A DNA stretch of 64,000 bases from Hymenoscyphus infarciens (taxonomy: Eukaryota; Ascomycota; Leotiomycetes; Helotiales; Helotiaceae). The notes below the pieces were generated by a model. The model was given only the letters and a program-made list of their open reading frames with translations. It was not told the DNA's origin and did not search any database. How positions within the stretch are numbered: position 1 is the first letter of the stretch; each line of letters begins with the position of its first letter. Made by a program: the position numbers and the translations under genes. This document shows, one piece after another, positions 1 to 10,920 of the stretch. The stretch is from positions 62,001 to 126,000 of the forward strand of contig LLCB01000039.1 in the NCBI GenBank assembly GCA_001414345.1, in the 5' to 3' direction.

Positions 1-692
1 GTCAGCGTCGCCAAATTCAAAAGCCTGTTTCGATAGAACGGTGCCCTTGGGTCGGCATAAGGTACTGTTAACTCGCTAAACGAAAGTCGATGGAAAACGC
101 TCCATCCCTCAAAGCTATGATCGTGGAGAACGGCACACTCCCTCAGTGTAAATGAAAGCCTGAATCGCCAATTTTGCCATTCCACAAGTCCACTGCATTC
201 AGAAACGAAGTACCTTTGGGCTGGACAACATTAAGGGGTTTGAAATCATGAGTGACAGATGCCTCCATCAGCTCGGGAATATACTCTGCTGCCTTACAGT
301 GCTCCGTAGGTTTTGCCAGAATTTCTTACCAAGTTACCATGAAGCAATCCGTCCTCCGTGCCCCCGGTCGGAAGTCTCTCGATACGAACCGCTGTCTTTT
401 TATTTGTGTGCACGATAATGCATATGGGTAAAGGACATGCATAGTGGTTGGCATTCTCCTTTGCCTTTGTCGTGTCTCTTGCAAAACAAAATAATTGAGT
501 CAAACGAGAGTGTTCGTCTGTCGTGTCTGGACCACCAAAAGACCAAGAATCATCAATTTCGGCAGCTAAGGGCTGTTCCTGCATTTTGCTGTATTTGGGA
601 TTGTCTTCTATCGTAAAGTTTTCAGACCGGGCGCCTGGTCTTGGAGAAGAAGGCGTTAGGCGAGTAGACAACAATGTGAACGCTTCGTGCAA
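1..692 (-). pseudogene. Copper amine oxidase fragment, frameshifted
   Basis: Read on the minus strand, this stretch spells pieces of a peroxisomal/cytosolic copper-dependent primary amine oxidase, which oxidises amines to aldehydes with release of ammonia and hydrogen peroxide. Visible blocks in order are WSFGGPDTTDE, ENANHYACPLP, RIERLPTGGTEDG (minus frame of 294-692), then HCKAAEYIPELM, NVVQPKGTSF, VEWQNWRFRLSFT, FHRLSFSELTVPYADPR (minus strand, 290 down to 1). These match the order of the central part of the family. The blocks lie in different frames: one shift falls near 310-330 and another near 190-205, so the reading is broken at least twice. The catalytic TPQ/histidine region would lie left of position 1 and is not seen. 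The 5' end is also unclear. Family assignment is from recognised motifs, not a search. Confidence 0.72.
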
Positions 693-1140
693 TATTATGG
701 GTATACTTACTTGACAAATAATTGTATAAGAGTATCTCGGAGACTCTAAATTGATAAAATGATGTCCGAAATAATAGGACGATCAGGATTTGGACTCTAT
801 CATTTGCGCCTTGTCGTACGAAGCTCTTAAGAATATTTGTGGAAAGAAGATCTGAACTGCCAGCGTTATGGGCAACAGCACAGCTACCACCAACAAGTCA
901 CCGTATTCTTGGTGCCAACACATGCAACAACCGCTGAAACGTAGAATACAAATGAAGGTGAATGTATTGCATTTCGCTTAGAGTAACCCCCACCTGCATA
1001 GAAAGACAGCATTGTTGTTTGACGCGAGTTATTTACATATCCCACCTTTCTGTCAGCCCTGGAGCGCTCCTATTCTTTCCCGAGAAATTGTTTAAGCTCT
1101 CGGAAACATTGTCGGATTCCAGAAAATACACGATTCAGCA
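693..1140. other. Normal-GC stretch, no gene recognised
   Basis: I see no convincing coding frame, RNA or repeat here. Base composition is like that of the neighbouring pseudogenes, so this is probably old intergenic or flanking sequence of the two broken genes. Confidence 0.4.
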
Positions 1141-2674
1141 CTGCCCAGTTGAAAACGAAAGCGGAGAATGGCGAAAGGCTCAGCGGGGCGAAGGATACAA
1201 CAGAAATGTCCCGGAGCTTGTCGCAACGAGGGCTCGCTGCACAATGACCAGCGATGCTTTGAACGACTCCAGAAATTATTCCCGAAGAAACCAAGTCTGG
1301 CTGTGGAGAAAGGATGTGTTTCCTATTTCCCCTCGCAAAAAGAGTCTAGATGATGGTTCAAAAGGGTATTTCAATTATAATGCTTGAAAGCGTTCCGAAA
1401 AATCAGTGTTGCCAGTAGTAGTATTATCATGGTAAAATACTGCAGCATTTTAAATAAATATATTATTAGAATATTTTAATAGTGTATATTTATTTTTAAA
1501 CCTAATATTTTTACACTATACTAGTTATTTAATATCGTAACAGTACTAATCTTATACTTTTTAATAACTCGTATACTAAAACCTAAAAATAGACTCTCTT
1601 TTCTTATAAGCCACTTTTATTAATATAAGAAATTTTAATACTATTTTAGATACTATTAATATAATTCATTTTTTAAAGTATAGTATTTAATTAAATCAGT
1701 AGATCGAGCGATTTAGGTATATACTTTTAACGTTATATATTATATTATATAATTCTAAAGTATAAAACTAAAAATAAGTAGGTTTAAAATCCAGGGTAAA
1801 AAGCTTAAATTTAACAGGTTTAGAACACCATAGTATTATTATAAAATTGATTAAAATACTAATAATATTAATAGTAATACGATTAAATATTGTTAGGATT
1901 ATATAGTATAAATAGGATATATTAAACTCTATTTTCAATAATATATCGTAGTAGTATAATTTTCCAGCTACTACTAGCAATACTACGAGAAATCATTTTT
2001 GTTCTCTTCGTCCAACAACGGCGTATTCGAAATAAATGTATCATGACTTGAGGTCATTTAGCCTTGTTATAAGGAAGTGTTAACCTCTGAGTATCTAGGC
2101 TCACAGTAGATCCTCACCCACTCCCAAACCCAGCTCTAACCCAAGACGAAGACGATAGCCTCTGCGCATTAGAACCTCGGGTGGTGGCTCCCACACGGGC
2201 AGAATACAGGTTCAATTTTGGCCTTGGGAAAGCATCCTATGTGAATTGGAATTCCACCATTTTCGATTGCACTCCAGTGACGATTGGTGCTCGAACCTTA
2301 GTAGGGCCCAATTGGAGTTTCTATGGCGGCTTCCAGGCAACCGATCCCGCCGTAAGAGATGGTGATAATGGGCCCCTCTTCGATAAACCCATTACGATTA
2401 GAGAGGGCTGCCGGTCAGGGGACAATGTGGCAGTTCTTGCAGAAATATCAATTGGAAAGGGATCGACGGTAGAGACTGGAACTGTAGTGACCAAGGTTCG
2501 TATATGTTGAGTTACCGTCCAACTTTCTTGAGTAATCGCTGGGTTGGATGACAGAATGTCCTACCATTTCATGTGGTGGCTGAGAATCCTGCCATACTTC
2601 TGAGAAAGATTTCATCCGCGATGGATCGGGAGTCGGAGGCACCGCCGAAACAAGTGAGCATCCATAGCCTATGA
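1141..2674 (+). pseudogene. Maltose/sugar O-acetyltransferase-like pseudogene (left-handed beta-helix), split by a hAT-like MITE
   Basis: Two halves of one gene are visible. The N-terminal half (1141-1330) reads GEWRKAQRGEGYNRNVPELV then ATRARCTMTSDALNDS, the typical start of maltose/galactoside O-acetyltransferases. The C-terminal half is open from 2091: DPHPLPNPALTQDEDDSL, then APVTIGARTLVGPN-like hexapeptide repeats (here CTPVTIGARTLVGPN), DKPITI, and VVTK at 2495. A GT-AG intron of 59 bp (2496-2554) follows, and the second exon (2555-2674) reads NVLPFHVVAENPAILLRKI and stops at TGA. Between the halves sits a 582-bp transposon (1404-1985). No start codon is in frame at the expected place, and the usual W-x-G after the DxC region is replaced by RSG, so the gene looks dead. 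The family transfers acetyl from acetyl-CoA to sugars in the cytosol. The transposon may lie in a former intron. Confidence 0.8.
1404..1985 (+). mobile_element. Non-autonomous hAT-like MITE, copy 1
   Basis: The left end is CAGTGTTGCCAGTAGTAG and the right end CTACTAGCAATACTA, imperfect terminal inverted repeats. The flanking 8 bp are CGAAAAAT (1396-1403) and CGAGAAAT (1986-1993), an 8-bp target duplication with one G-to-A change. The interior is AT-rich and carries no transposase. Related copies are at 27100-27738 (inverted) and 36650-37399. The 8-bp duplication and the CAGTG end fit the hAT superfamily; the superfamily call is inference. Confidence 0.75.
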
Positions 2675-2704
2675 CAGGCTGCACATTTAATCTGGGCACG
2701 GCAT

Positions 2705-2960
2705 GAGAACCGCATTCTCGTTTGTGTTACTGAGAGGCTGAGGCACCCGAAAATCAAAGTGGGAAATCGAAATGCAATGTGTACACAGCGAGAATAGAAG
2801 TCGGAAATTAAAGTGAATCTTGTGTGATGTGTACAGTCTGGACCCGATATGAGAAGCGCATTTTCGTATGTGTTACGGGAAGTCTGAGGCACCCGAGAAT
2901 AAGTTGGAATTTAAAGTGCATTGTGTGACATGTGTCGAATTGGGAGCTGCATTTTCGTAA
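2705..2960. repeat. Imperfect tandem repeat, about 2.5 units
   Basis: The segment starting GAGAACCGCATTCTCG at 2705 recurs as GAGAAGCGCATTTTCG at 2851 and partly as GGAGCTGCATTTTCG near 2943. Each of the first two is followed by GTGTTAC, then CTGAGGCACCCGA. The first unit is about 146 bp and the second about 92 bp. It lies directly downstream of the acetyltransferase pseudogene and no coding role is seen. Confidence 0.65.
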
Positions 2961-3371
2961 GGCAACTTCAAACAGCATCGGCTGTACACGAATATTCTCC
3001 TACTTCTGCGTCAGTAACTCGAGTATATAGGTGTTACCTTTGGTTTCGTCGTCATCTTGAAAAAATAGAACCGAGAGCAGGCTCGAGAGCGGAGTCTCGA
3101 TGGCGAATGGTTGGACGCAGCGATGTCCGCTGCTAGATGCTGTTAGATTGACCACAAGATCCTGATTATAAGCGAGGTATTAGGCTGATCGGACCTAGGT
3201 AAGTACACACGAAACGACATCGTTAGTCACGCAGTAGCAATGCCCCAAGTGACGGAGCCGGAATTACAAAGCACACAAGCATCGTTTTGGCGGCCTGTGA
3301 CAACTATCACTTTGCTCTACTATATGCTTTAAACGCTGTAGCGACTCGAGAAAACAACATCCCATAATACA
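2961..3371. other. Intergenic, upstream region of the decarboxylase-like gene
   Basis: Normal-GC sequence without a recognised frame. It must hold the promoter of the gene starting at 3372, but I cannot point to a TATA box or operator with confidence. Confidence 0.4.
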
Positions 3372-4723
3372 ATGGCGGACGGTTGGGAATCATCTGCAAG
3401 AGAAAATCCAATGTCAGCCCTGGACCCAGCGGTACAAAATCTTGGAAGGTATATCGAGAAAGAACCAGATCTTTTGAATCTCTTTGCCCAAGCATTCCGG
3501 GAGATCCCAGAAAATTTCCAGGATCAGCCCAACGAAGATGGATCTTCACGTATTCGCGATTACCGCTCCATGATGGAAGCCATTGACCAAGCTATCAAGA
3601 CCGCCCCAGTCTGGAAATCGAGTTCAAAGTCTGATTTTGTGCTTGGTTGTCCAATAAATGAGGTACTGGTGCGTAAAGGATGACTCCTTCGACAGTGAAG
3701 TTCACAGCTAACTCTTGTCCATTCGTGTAGGTCTGGTTGATGAACACTAGAACTGGCTCTGAGATTTTTCTTCGCGAAGATATCAACCTTCATTTTGCCA
3801 ATATTCTTGGTGTATGGGCTAAACACCTTTCAACGACAGCTACAACCTCCGTGCTGAATGATGGAGAAGACGGATGGCTATCGAAGAACGCACTGTTCGA
3901 ATTTTTACAGGAAGTCAACCAAGCCTATAATACGCCATTTCAAGCCTCGTGTTTTGAAGAGGTCTTTGAGTGCCAGGCAGCACTGCCATCGTATGGCTTC
4001 AAATCGTGGGATGAGTTTTTTGCACGTCGTTTCCGGCTCAACGCACGACCCGTCGAGTCCCCGACGGACGATAACGTTGTGGTCAACCCATGCGAGTCTC
4101 GGCCTCTTTTGATAACAAGAGATGCGCCATTCCAATGTCAGTTCTCGCTGAAGGGGACATCGTATTCTTTGGTCGATATGCTTGGTAACGATCCACACGC
4201 GCAAGATTTCGCTGGTGGTACGGTATATCAAGGGGGCCTGTCAATATTTAACTACCATCGGTGGCATACTCCTGTATCAGGACGAGTTATAAGAGTCTTG
4301 CAATTAAGGGGGTCGTATTTTGCGGCCGACCCATCCCAAGGGTTCGAGAGAGTTGACCAAGCGACCAAAACACCAACTCCCGACAGGCATCCTCCGGACG
4401 CATCACAACAGTTTATAAGCTCCATTGCAACAAGGACGGTGATTTTGCTACAGGCCGACAATGCGAAAATTGGCCTAGTAGGATTCGTTGCCATCGGCAT
4501 GTCTGAAGTTTCAAGTTGTGTCGCGACTGTCGCTGTGGGGGAGCATCTTTACAAAGGCCAGGAGATGGGTAGCTTTCACTATGGCGGGAGCTCTTTTTGT
4601 CTGCTTTTTGGGCCCCAAGCCAGGATCCAGTTCTCCGCGGTGGTGACTGACGCCCCGAGGCAGCTGGCTGAAATAGGGAGCAGAAGTATTGCGGTGAACA
4701 CCGAGTTAGCACGGCTAGAATAA
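3372..4723 (+). CDS. Phosphatidylserine-decarboxylase-like protein of the PsiD type
   Basis: Two exons, 3372-3668 and 3731-4723, joined by a 62-bp GT-AG intron in phase 0, give 429 residues. The N-terminal third (DFVLGCPINEVLVWLMNT to the GWLS region) matches the PSDC-like domain that precedes the catalytic part in fungal decarboxylases such as the tryptophan decarboxylase PsiD. The C-terminal part has the pyruvoyl decarboxylase features SWDEFFARRFR, NPCESRPL, the histidine motif FNYHRWHTPVSG, and near the end GSFHYGGSSF (GGSS about residues 384-387). In this family a Gly-Ser bond here is cut autocatalytically and the serine becomes the pyruvoyl cofactor. The length fits the PsiD-like group. 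No signal peptide or membrane segment is evident, so a soluble enzyme acting on an amino acid is more likely than a mitochondrial phospholipid enzyme; the substrate is unknown. The start is the first ATG in frame (aatacaATGGCG). It is the only gene of the left island that looks intact. Confidence 0.88.
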
Positions 4724-4929
4724 GAGACCGTAAACTGTTTCTGGTGTGATTGGCAAACTGCTTCTATATTTGCTCAAAAATGTAGTAGTCAACACTCTAC
4801 TTATCTCGTCTCAGAGAAGGCTTACAGATCATTTCCAAATGATTACCAGGAACTAAGCCAGTGAAATCGATGACTTTGAAGATACTAGTAGGCAAAGATA
4901 TCTAAAAAGAATCAAAGATCTATTAAACG
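4724..4929. other. 3' flank of the decarboxylase gene, transition into the AT island
   Basis: Composition falls from normal to very AT-rich around 4900-4930. No terminator signal is identified. Confidence 0.4.
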
Positions 4930-6689
4930 TAGACCTTTATTATTAAAGGTTCTTATAAAGGCCTTAACACATATAGTAAGATCGAGTTCTAACGACTCCT
5001 ATAAAAGGAACTCCTCGAGCTAATAGTATATAATAGGTTAGAAAGTCTTTTCACTAATTTCTATAAAGATTAAAGATTATAGCTCTATCTTAATATCTTT
5101 GACTAAAGTATACTCTAATACGAGTTAGTAAGCTTACTACTTCTACTTAGATACTAATTACTCTTAGTATACTCTTAGTATATTTAATTTACTTAGAAAC
5201 CTAAGTACTTTAAGCAGCGTATCTAAGCTAGTCTAACTATTCTATAATTAGGTACTAAAAAAATACTATTATCTAAAATCCTCTTCTAAGATTTATTTAC
5301 TAAATAAAATTATAATACTAAAAAGACTATTCTAAGAACTCTTTTCTTATGAAATACTTTAGTAAGTAGAAATAGCTTATATAATTAATTTTTTATAGTT
5401 TAAAGTCTTTTTCTTCTATTATAAGCTTTTATGTTAAGATACTAATTTATAAACTAGTCTATTATAGTTTAGTTCTTTAAAGTATTAGTAATTATAAAGC
5501 TACTTTTCTATTAAGTTATATTCTTTTTATTTATTAAAATCTCGTTCTAATATCTTTTCTATTTAAGAACTTCTAAAATAGCTAAAAACTTAGTAAAGTA
5601 TATCTTATATTAGAAGCTATAGAAAAGATTCTTAATTTAAGTATTATTAAACTAGACGAGTAGCTTAAAAAACTAATAAAGAACTACTTAATACTATTTC
5701 TAGTTGAAAATAGAGATAGTATTTAAACTATTCTTTAAAATTAAATATTATTAGAGATCTATAACTAGAAATAAAGAGACTATATTTAAGATTCTTATTA
5801 GCTTATTTATTCGTATACTAGTAGAGTATATATAAATAGTCAAGGTAATTCTCTTTCTTTTATTTTAAATTAGAACTATATAATATAAAAAGGTTTTAAA
5901 TAATAGTAGACTTGTTTTAAACTAGATATATAAGATATACTAGTAGCTATAAAGTAGTTTTAAGACTCGGTAGCTAAGTTAGTCTTAGCGCTTATAGTAT
6001 TAAAGCTAGCTTACTATCTGATTCTCTAATACTAAGAATACTAAAACTAACCTTTTTACTAACGCTTAGAATTATATAATTCTATAGCTAGTTCTCTACT
6101 TCTTTATATACTATCTAGATATAAAGAACTATTATAGATTAAGAACCTAGATAAAAAATAACGTATATAAGTAAAAGTTTAGTTAATAAGAATTCTTTTA
6201 ATATATATTATATTAGAAATATAGAAATATATAATAAGCTTAATATTTAAAGATCTGTCTAAGCTAGCTTTTTATAGCTAAAAGATACGCTAGACGCTAG
6301 CTAGCTAAGTAAGTATATAACTAGTATATAAGAGGCTATTCACTCTTATAATATATTATATAAAGGTTATTATTATAGTATATCTAGTATATCTAGTATA
6401 CTAGCTAGTATATCTAGTAGTTAAAAGTTTTCTATAATATAGCTATTTAGTATTACTCTATTATTATATATAATAAAATATACTTACTATACTATAGTAA
6501 TCTTACTTTTAAGTCTACTTCTACTACTTAACTATTACTTACTTTATTAATTAGATAGTAAAACTATCTAAAGTAATAAATATTAAAGCTATTATAATTT
6601 AATTTTATAAGAGAACTTTAATAGATATCTTTATAATAAATAGAGATAATAAATTAGTTATAAACGCTATATATATAACTTTCTAATAG

Positions 6690-7415
6690 ATATTCTCTCT
6701 TTAGTTCGCTATATAACTTATATATAGATATAAGTAGAAGTCTAGTTTAAAACTACTTCTATTTAGATTAGAATTATATTAAAATCTAGGTAGCTTTAAA
6801 CTAGAATACTACTAGACTAGTTTAGAAGTACTAAGTTATTAAAATTTAACTTCTTATTCTATATATAGTAGTAGTATCTCTCTTTCTATCTCTTCTTCTA
6901 ATCTTTCTCGTTCTCTTTATTACTATTCTTAGCGTTTCTATATACTAAAGAATCTATAGACTTATATTTAATAAAGTTAGAATCGTACTCGTTATCGAGA
7001 AACACGTCTATAGAGTATACTTAAGAGACCTACTTTTTAAGAGCTTTTTAAGTAGCTTTTAAGACTCTTTTAGTAGACTTTCTAGTACTAGGAGTAGTAC
7101 TAGCCTTACGCTATTCTAGATAAGATATATTATATAAAAAGAAGAATGAAAGAATATAAAAGTAATAGTAGAAGTAGTAGAAGTAATAGAAGTAGACTAA
7201 CTTATACTAAAATAAATATTTTTTAGTAGAGATTTTTAAATATAAGATTATAGATAAATTATTATTGAATTTCTATATCTTTATATACTTTAGTAGAGTT
7301 TAAATAATAAGATAATAATTTAATTATTTAGTCGCGTTAGAGCTAGAAATATAAGATTAGAACCGTATTCTACTAAATCACGTAAGTTATATAATAAACT
7401 AAAGAGATAAGAATT
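6690..7415 (+). repeat. Dispersed direct repeat, copy with both parts
   Basis: Its first part (6690-6900) is similar to 10710-10920 and its second part (6980-7415) to 13110-13578, in the same orientation. The second part includes AGAAACACGTCTATA and TAGTCGCGT blocks shared with 13130-13500. The two parts are together here but about 2.2 kb apart in the other location, suggesting a later insertion there. Confidence 0.6.
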
Positions 7416-8617
7416 CTAGCTTATTATAATAAATAGAAGTTACTATGTTTCTACTATAAGTATTCTACTAGAACTAGCTATCTATAGCTTATATATATCG
7501 CTTAAATAATAAATAAATTAACTAAAGTATAAGTATAGTATAAAAAACTTTTAAATATTAGTAGAAAAGTATATTACTAGCTTTATTATAATATAAATAG
7601 CTAAATATATTAAATATACTACTATACTCGCTTTACTAAGTATATAGCGCTAAACTAGCTATAAACTAGTCTTAGTATACTTAGTACTAAAACTAACTTA
7701 CTCTCTAATCTCTAGTACTCGAGGTACTAAGACTTATTCACTCTCTAAATTTTAGAATTATATAAGTATATAACTAGCTTTCTACTTCTTTATATACTAT
7801 CTAGCTCTATAAAACTATTATAGATTAAAAAAGCAAGTAATAAATTAAGTAATTAAGTAAAGTTTACTTTTTAAAATATCTTTTATATAGTTAGAGTATA
7901 TAAAATAAGTATAGTATTAGAGAAAAAAGAGTAAATAGAACTTAAAAATAGATAGAAAAGTTTTTTATTAAAAATTAATTATAATATACGTATTTACTTC
8001 TAGTACTTATAGTATACTTAAGAATTAAATATAATAAGTATATTAAGTATATAAGAGGTACTATATATATTAGTAATATATCTAGAAGCTAAGAAGTTAT
8101 TTACTAAAAGTTATTTATAATATAGTTTTAAAGAAGTTTCTTATATAAAATATAGTCTAGTAAATAGAGTTCTAAAACTAGTATATAGACTATAATAATC
8201 CTTTGAACTATTATTAAAGAATTTTAGTATAAAGTTTAATAAATAGAGAAGATTAAGATATCTTAAATACTTTTAAAACTTTCAAATACTAGTTATACTA
8301 TTAGTATTTCTATTATTTCTAGTATATATTATAAAAACTTTTATATACTAGTAAGATAGCTTTAAACTAGTTATACTAGCTATACTAAGTTTATAATACT
8401 AAAGTACCTAGGATTTAGCTTTAGTATACTTAGTACTAAAGCTAATCTACTATCTAAATCTTAGTACTAGAAGTCTTAAGCTAACTCGCTATTTAACTTC
8501 TACTACTAGAGATACTAAGACTAACTTACTATCTAACACGCGATACTAGTTCTAATATACTCTTTAAGTCTTAGTAATAAAATTATATAACTAGTCTTCT
8601 ATCTCTTTATATACTAC

Positions 8618-8970
8618 TATAATAGTATACTATTCTATATAGCTGAGATTATATAGTATATACTATATATATAAGGTTTTAGTAGTTATTATCTTCTATT
8701 ATCTAATTTAGAAAGATTATATACGTTTAGACTTTCAGACGTACTTTATAGAGTTCGAGCTTTTATATTAGCCGACGTATATTGTTATTTAGTTTCATAT
8801 CTCTTTTATATCGTCTAAACCTCTTATATATAGTAGCCTACTCTCCTAGAGTTAGAAAAGGCCGCTTTAGCCTTTTCTTCTATATTAAAGCCTAGTATCT
8901 ACGTATATTATTCTGCTGAACGCACTTCTATATACCTCTTCTATAGTAGTATATATTTCGTGCTATTATA
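8618..8970 (+). repeat. LTR related to the window's Ty3/gypsy LTR
   Basis: The last ~80 bp (CCTAGTATCTACGTATATTA to TTTCGTGCTATTATA) are closely similar to the 3' end of the gypsy LTRs at 18475 and 26089, while the 5' part differs. A reverse-oriented relative lies at 10172-10470. It is probably a solo LTR or one end of a decayed element of a related family. Confidence 0.55.
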
Positions 8971-9829
8971 ACTACTTAGCTTTAAAAAACTATAATAGAT
9001 TAAAAAAGTAAGTAATAAATTAAGTAATTAAATAAAAGTTTACTTTATAAGATAACTCTTATATAAGTAAAGTATATAAATAGATTTAGTAGAAGATAGA
9101 ACTTAGAGATATATAGTAGATAGTAGAAACGTTTCTTATAAAGTTCTATAATAATATATATATTTACTTCTAGTATTCTTAGTATATCTAGTATAGCTAG
9201 TATCTCTATTATAACTAGTAGTATAATAGTATACTAAAGAGTTAAGTAGACTAATAATATATCTAGTATTTAAAGGTTTTTTATAATATAGCTTATAGAT
9301 TTAAGTCTTAAGTCTATAATTTATATATATCTCTTTAGTAGAAGTATTAACTAGTATAGTTTATATTAAATATATTAGAAGTTCTATAAGTATAAGTTTA
9401 TATTTATATAAAAGCTCTTACTAAGTAAATCTTTACTTAATTCCTTAATTTATTACTTACTTTTTTAAATTATTATTATATTATAATACTTAGAGGTATA
9501 TAAAAGTAGAAGAATTATTATAGAATTATATAATTCTAGAATTTAGAGAGAGATATAGTCTTAGCTACTTAGTACTAAAGCTCTACTATGTTATATAGAG
9601 TACTAATCGCGTAATATATATTTATTATAAGTCTTTTCTACTAGTAAATTATAAAGCCTTTAAATACTAGTAGAATAGCCTAGTATAAGCTATACTAGCT
9701 ATACTAGCTATAGTAGCTCTACTCTATTATAGATAGCTAAATATATTAAATATATTTATAATAGCTAGCTATCTAGAATTACTAAGTAAGTTACTAGTTA
9801 GACTTTAGATATTTAATTATTTGAATTAT

Positions 9830-10024
9830 TTAGATTTAAGACTATAGAATTATTACACTTTTTTATAGTTTAATCATCTATATATAGATACTCTAACTCT
9901 CTTAATCTAAAAGACTACTTTAGTCTTTCTTATAGTATTAAGTCTAGTATTTATATATATTATTCTATCGAACGTACTATTATATATCTCTTTCGTAGTA
10001 ATATATATTTTATATTATTATAAT
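9830..10024 (+). repeat. Partial gypsy-type LTR
   Basis: The segment ending TATATTTTATATTATTATA is similar to the 3' portions of the LTRs at 8618-8970 and 18475-18984. It is shorter and more RIP-damaged. Confidence 0.45.
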
Positions 10025-10171
10025 ATTAAATATACTACTTTACTAATACTAGTAAGTATATAATACTAAAAGTAGCTATAAGTTAGTCTTAGTACTAAGT
10101 ATACTAAGACTAATTCGCTCTCTAAGTTCTAGGATTATATAACTAGCCTTAGACCTCTTTATAGACTATTA

Positions 10172-10470
10172 AAATAATATAAAATATATACTACTATCGA
10201 AGAAGTATATAAAAATGTGTTTAGTAGAATAACGTATATAAATACTAATTACTAATATAGAAGAAAAGACTAAATTAGGCTTTTATAAACTATAGAAAAG
10301 TAGACAGCTATATATAACAGGTTTAGATATTATAAAAAGGTCTAAAAGCTATTTAAAAGCTAAATCTAAAACCTTTCTAAATTATAGAATATAGAATAAT
10401 AACTACTAAAACCTTATATATATAGTATATACTATATAATCTTAGCTATATAGAATAGTAGACTATTATA
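10172..10470 (-). repeat. Gypsy-type 3' LTR with polypurine tract, minus orientation
   Basis: This is the reverse complement of the LTR at 8618-8970. Immediately right of it, the minus strand reads AAAAGAGAAGAATATAATAG, a polypurine tract next to an LTR start that matches the tract at 26077-26088. So it looks like the 3' LTR of a minus-strand element whose body lies to the right (10471 onward), but I could not find the matching 5' LTR. Confidence 0.5.
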
Positions 10471-10709
10471 TTCTTCTCTTTTAAAGAAGACTATTTCTAA
10501 GTTTTTATTATTATTATTAGAGTTAAATTAGAATAGTATAAGTATTATTTTATTTAAAAGTTATTAAGTAAGAAGTTAGTTTAAGCTTAAATTATAAATA
10601 CTATAAAGTTATAAATAGATACTTATAAAAGAGACTTTATTCTAGTTATTTTAGTATTAAAAGTAAATATCTCTATTTATATTATACTAAAAGAGTACCT
10701 CTTTAGTTA

Positions 10710-10920
10710 TTCTTATACTCTACGTATAGACGCGTTTAGTAGTCTAGTTTAAAACTACTCTTATTTGAGATAGTTTTAGACTAAAATCTAGGTAGCTTCG
10801 AACTACGATACTACTAAGCTAGTTTAGAAGTGCTAAGATATTAAAATCTAAATTAAAGCTATTTATACTTACTCTATATATAGTGAAGGTATACCTCTTT
10901 CTACCTTTTTATTTAATCTC
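10710..10920 (+). repeat. Dispersed direct repeat, first part
   Basis: Similar to 6690-6900, including AGTCTAGTTTAAAACTACT and AAAATCTAGGTAGCTT. Unassigned transposon relic. Confidence 0.5.

Noticed and set aside
962..1387. A 141-codon frame on the plus strand as a stand-alone gene
   Set aside because: Only its second half is meaningful; it is the N-terminal part of the acetyltransferase pseudogene that continues after the MITE at 2091.
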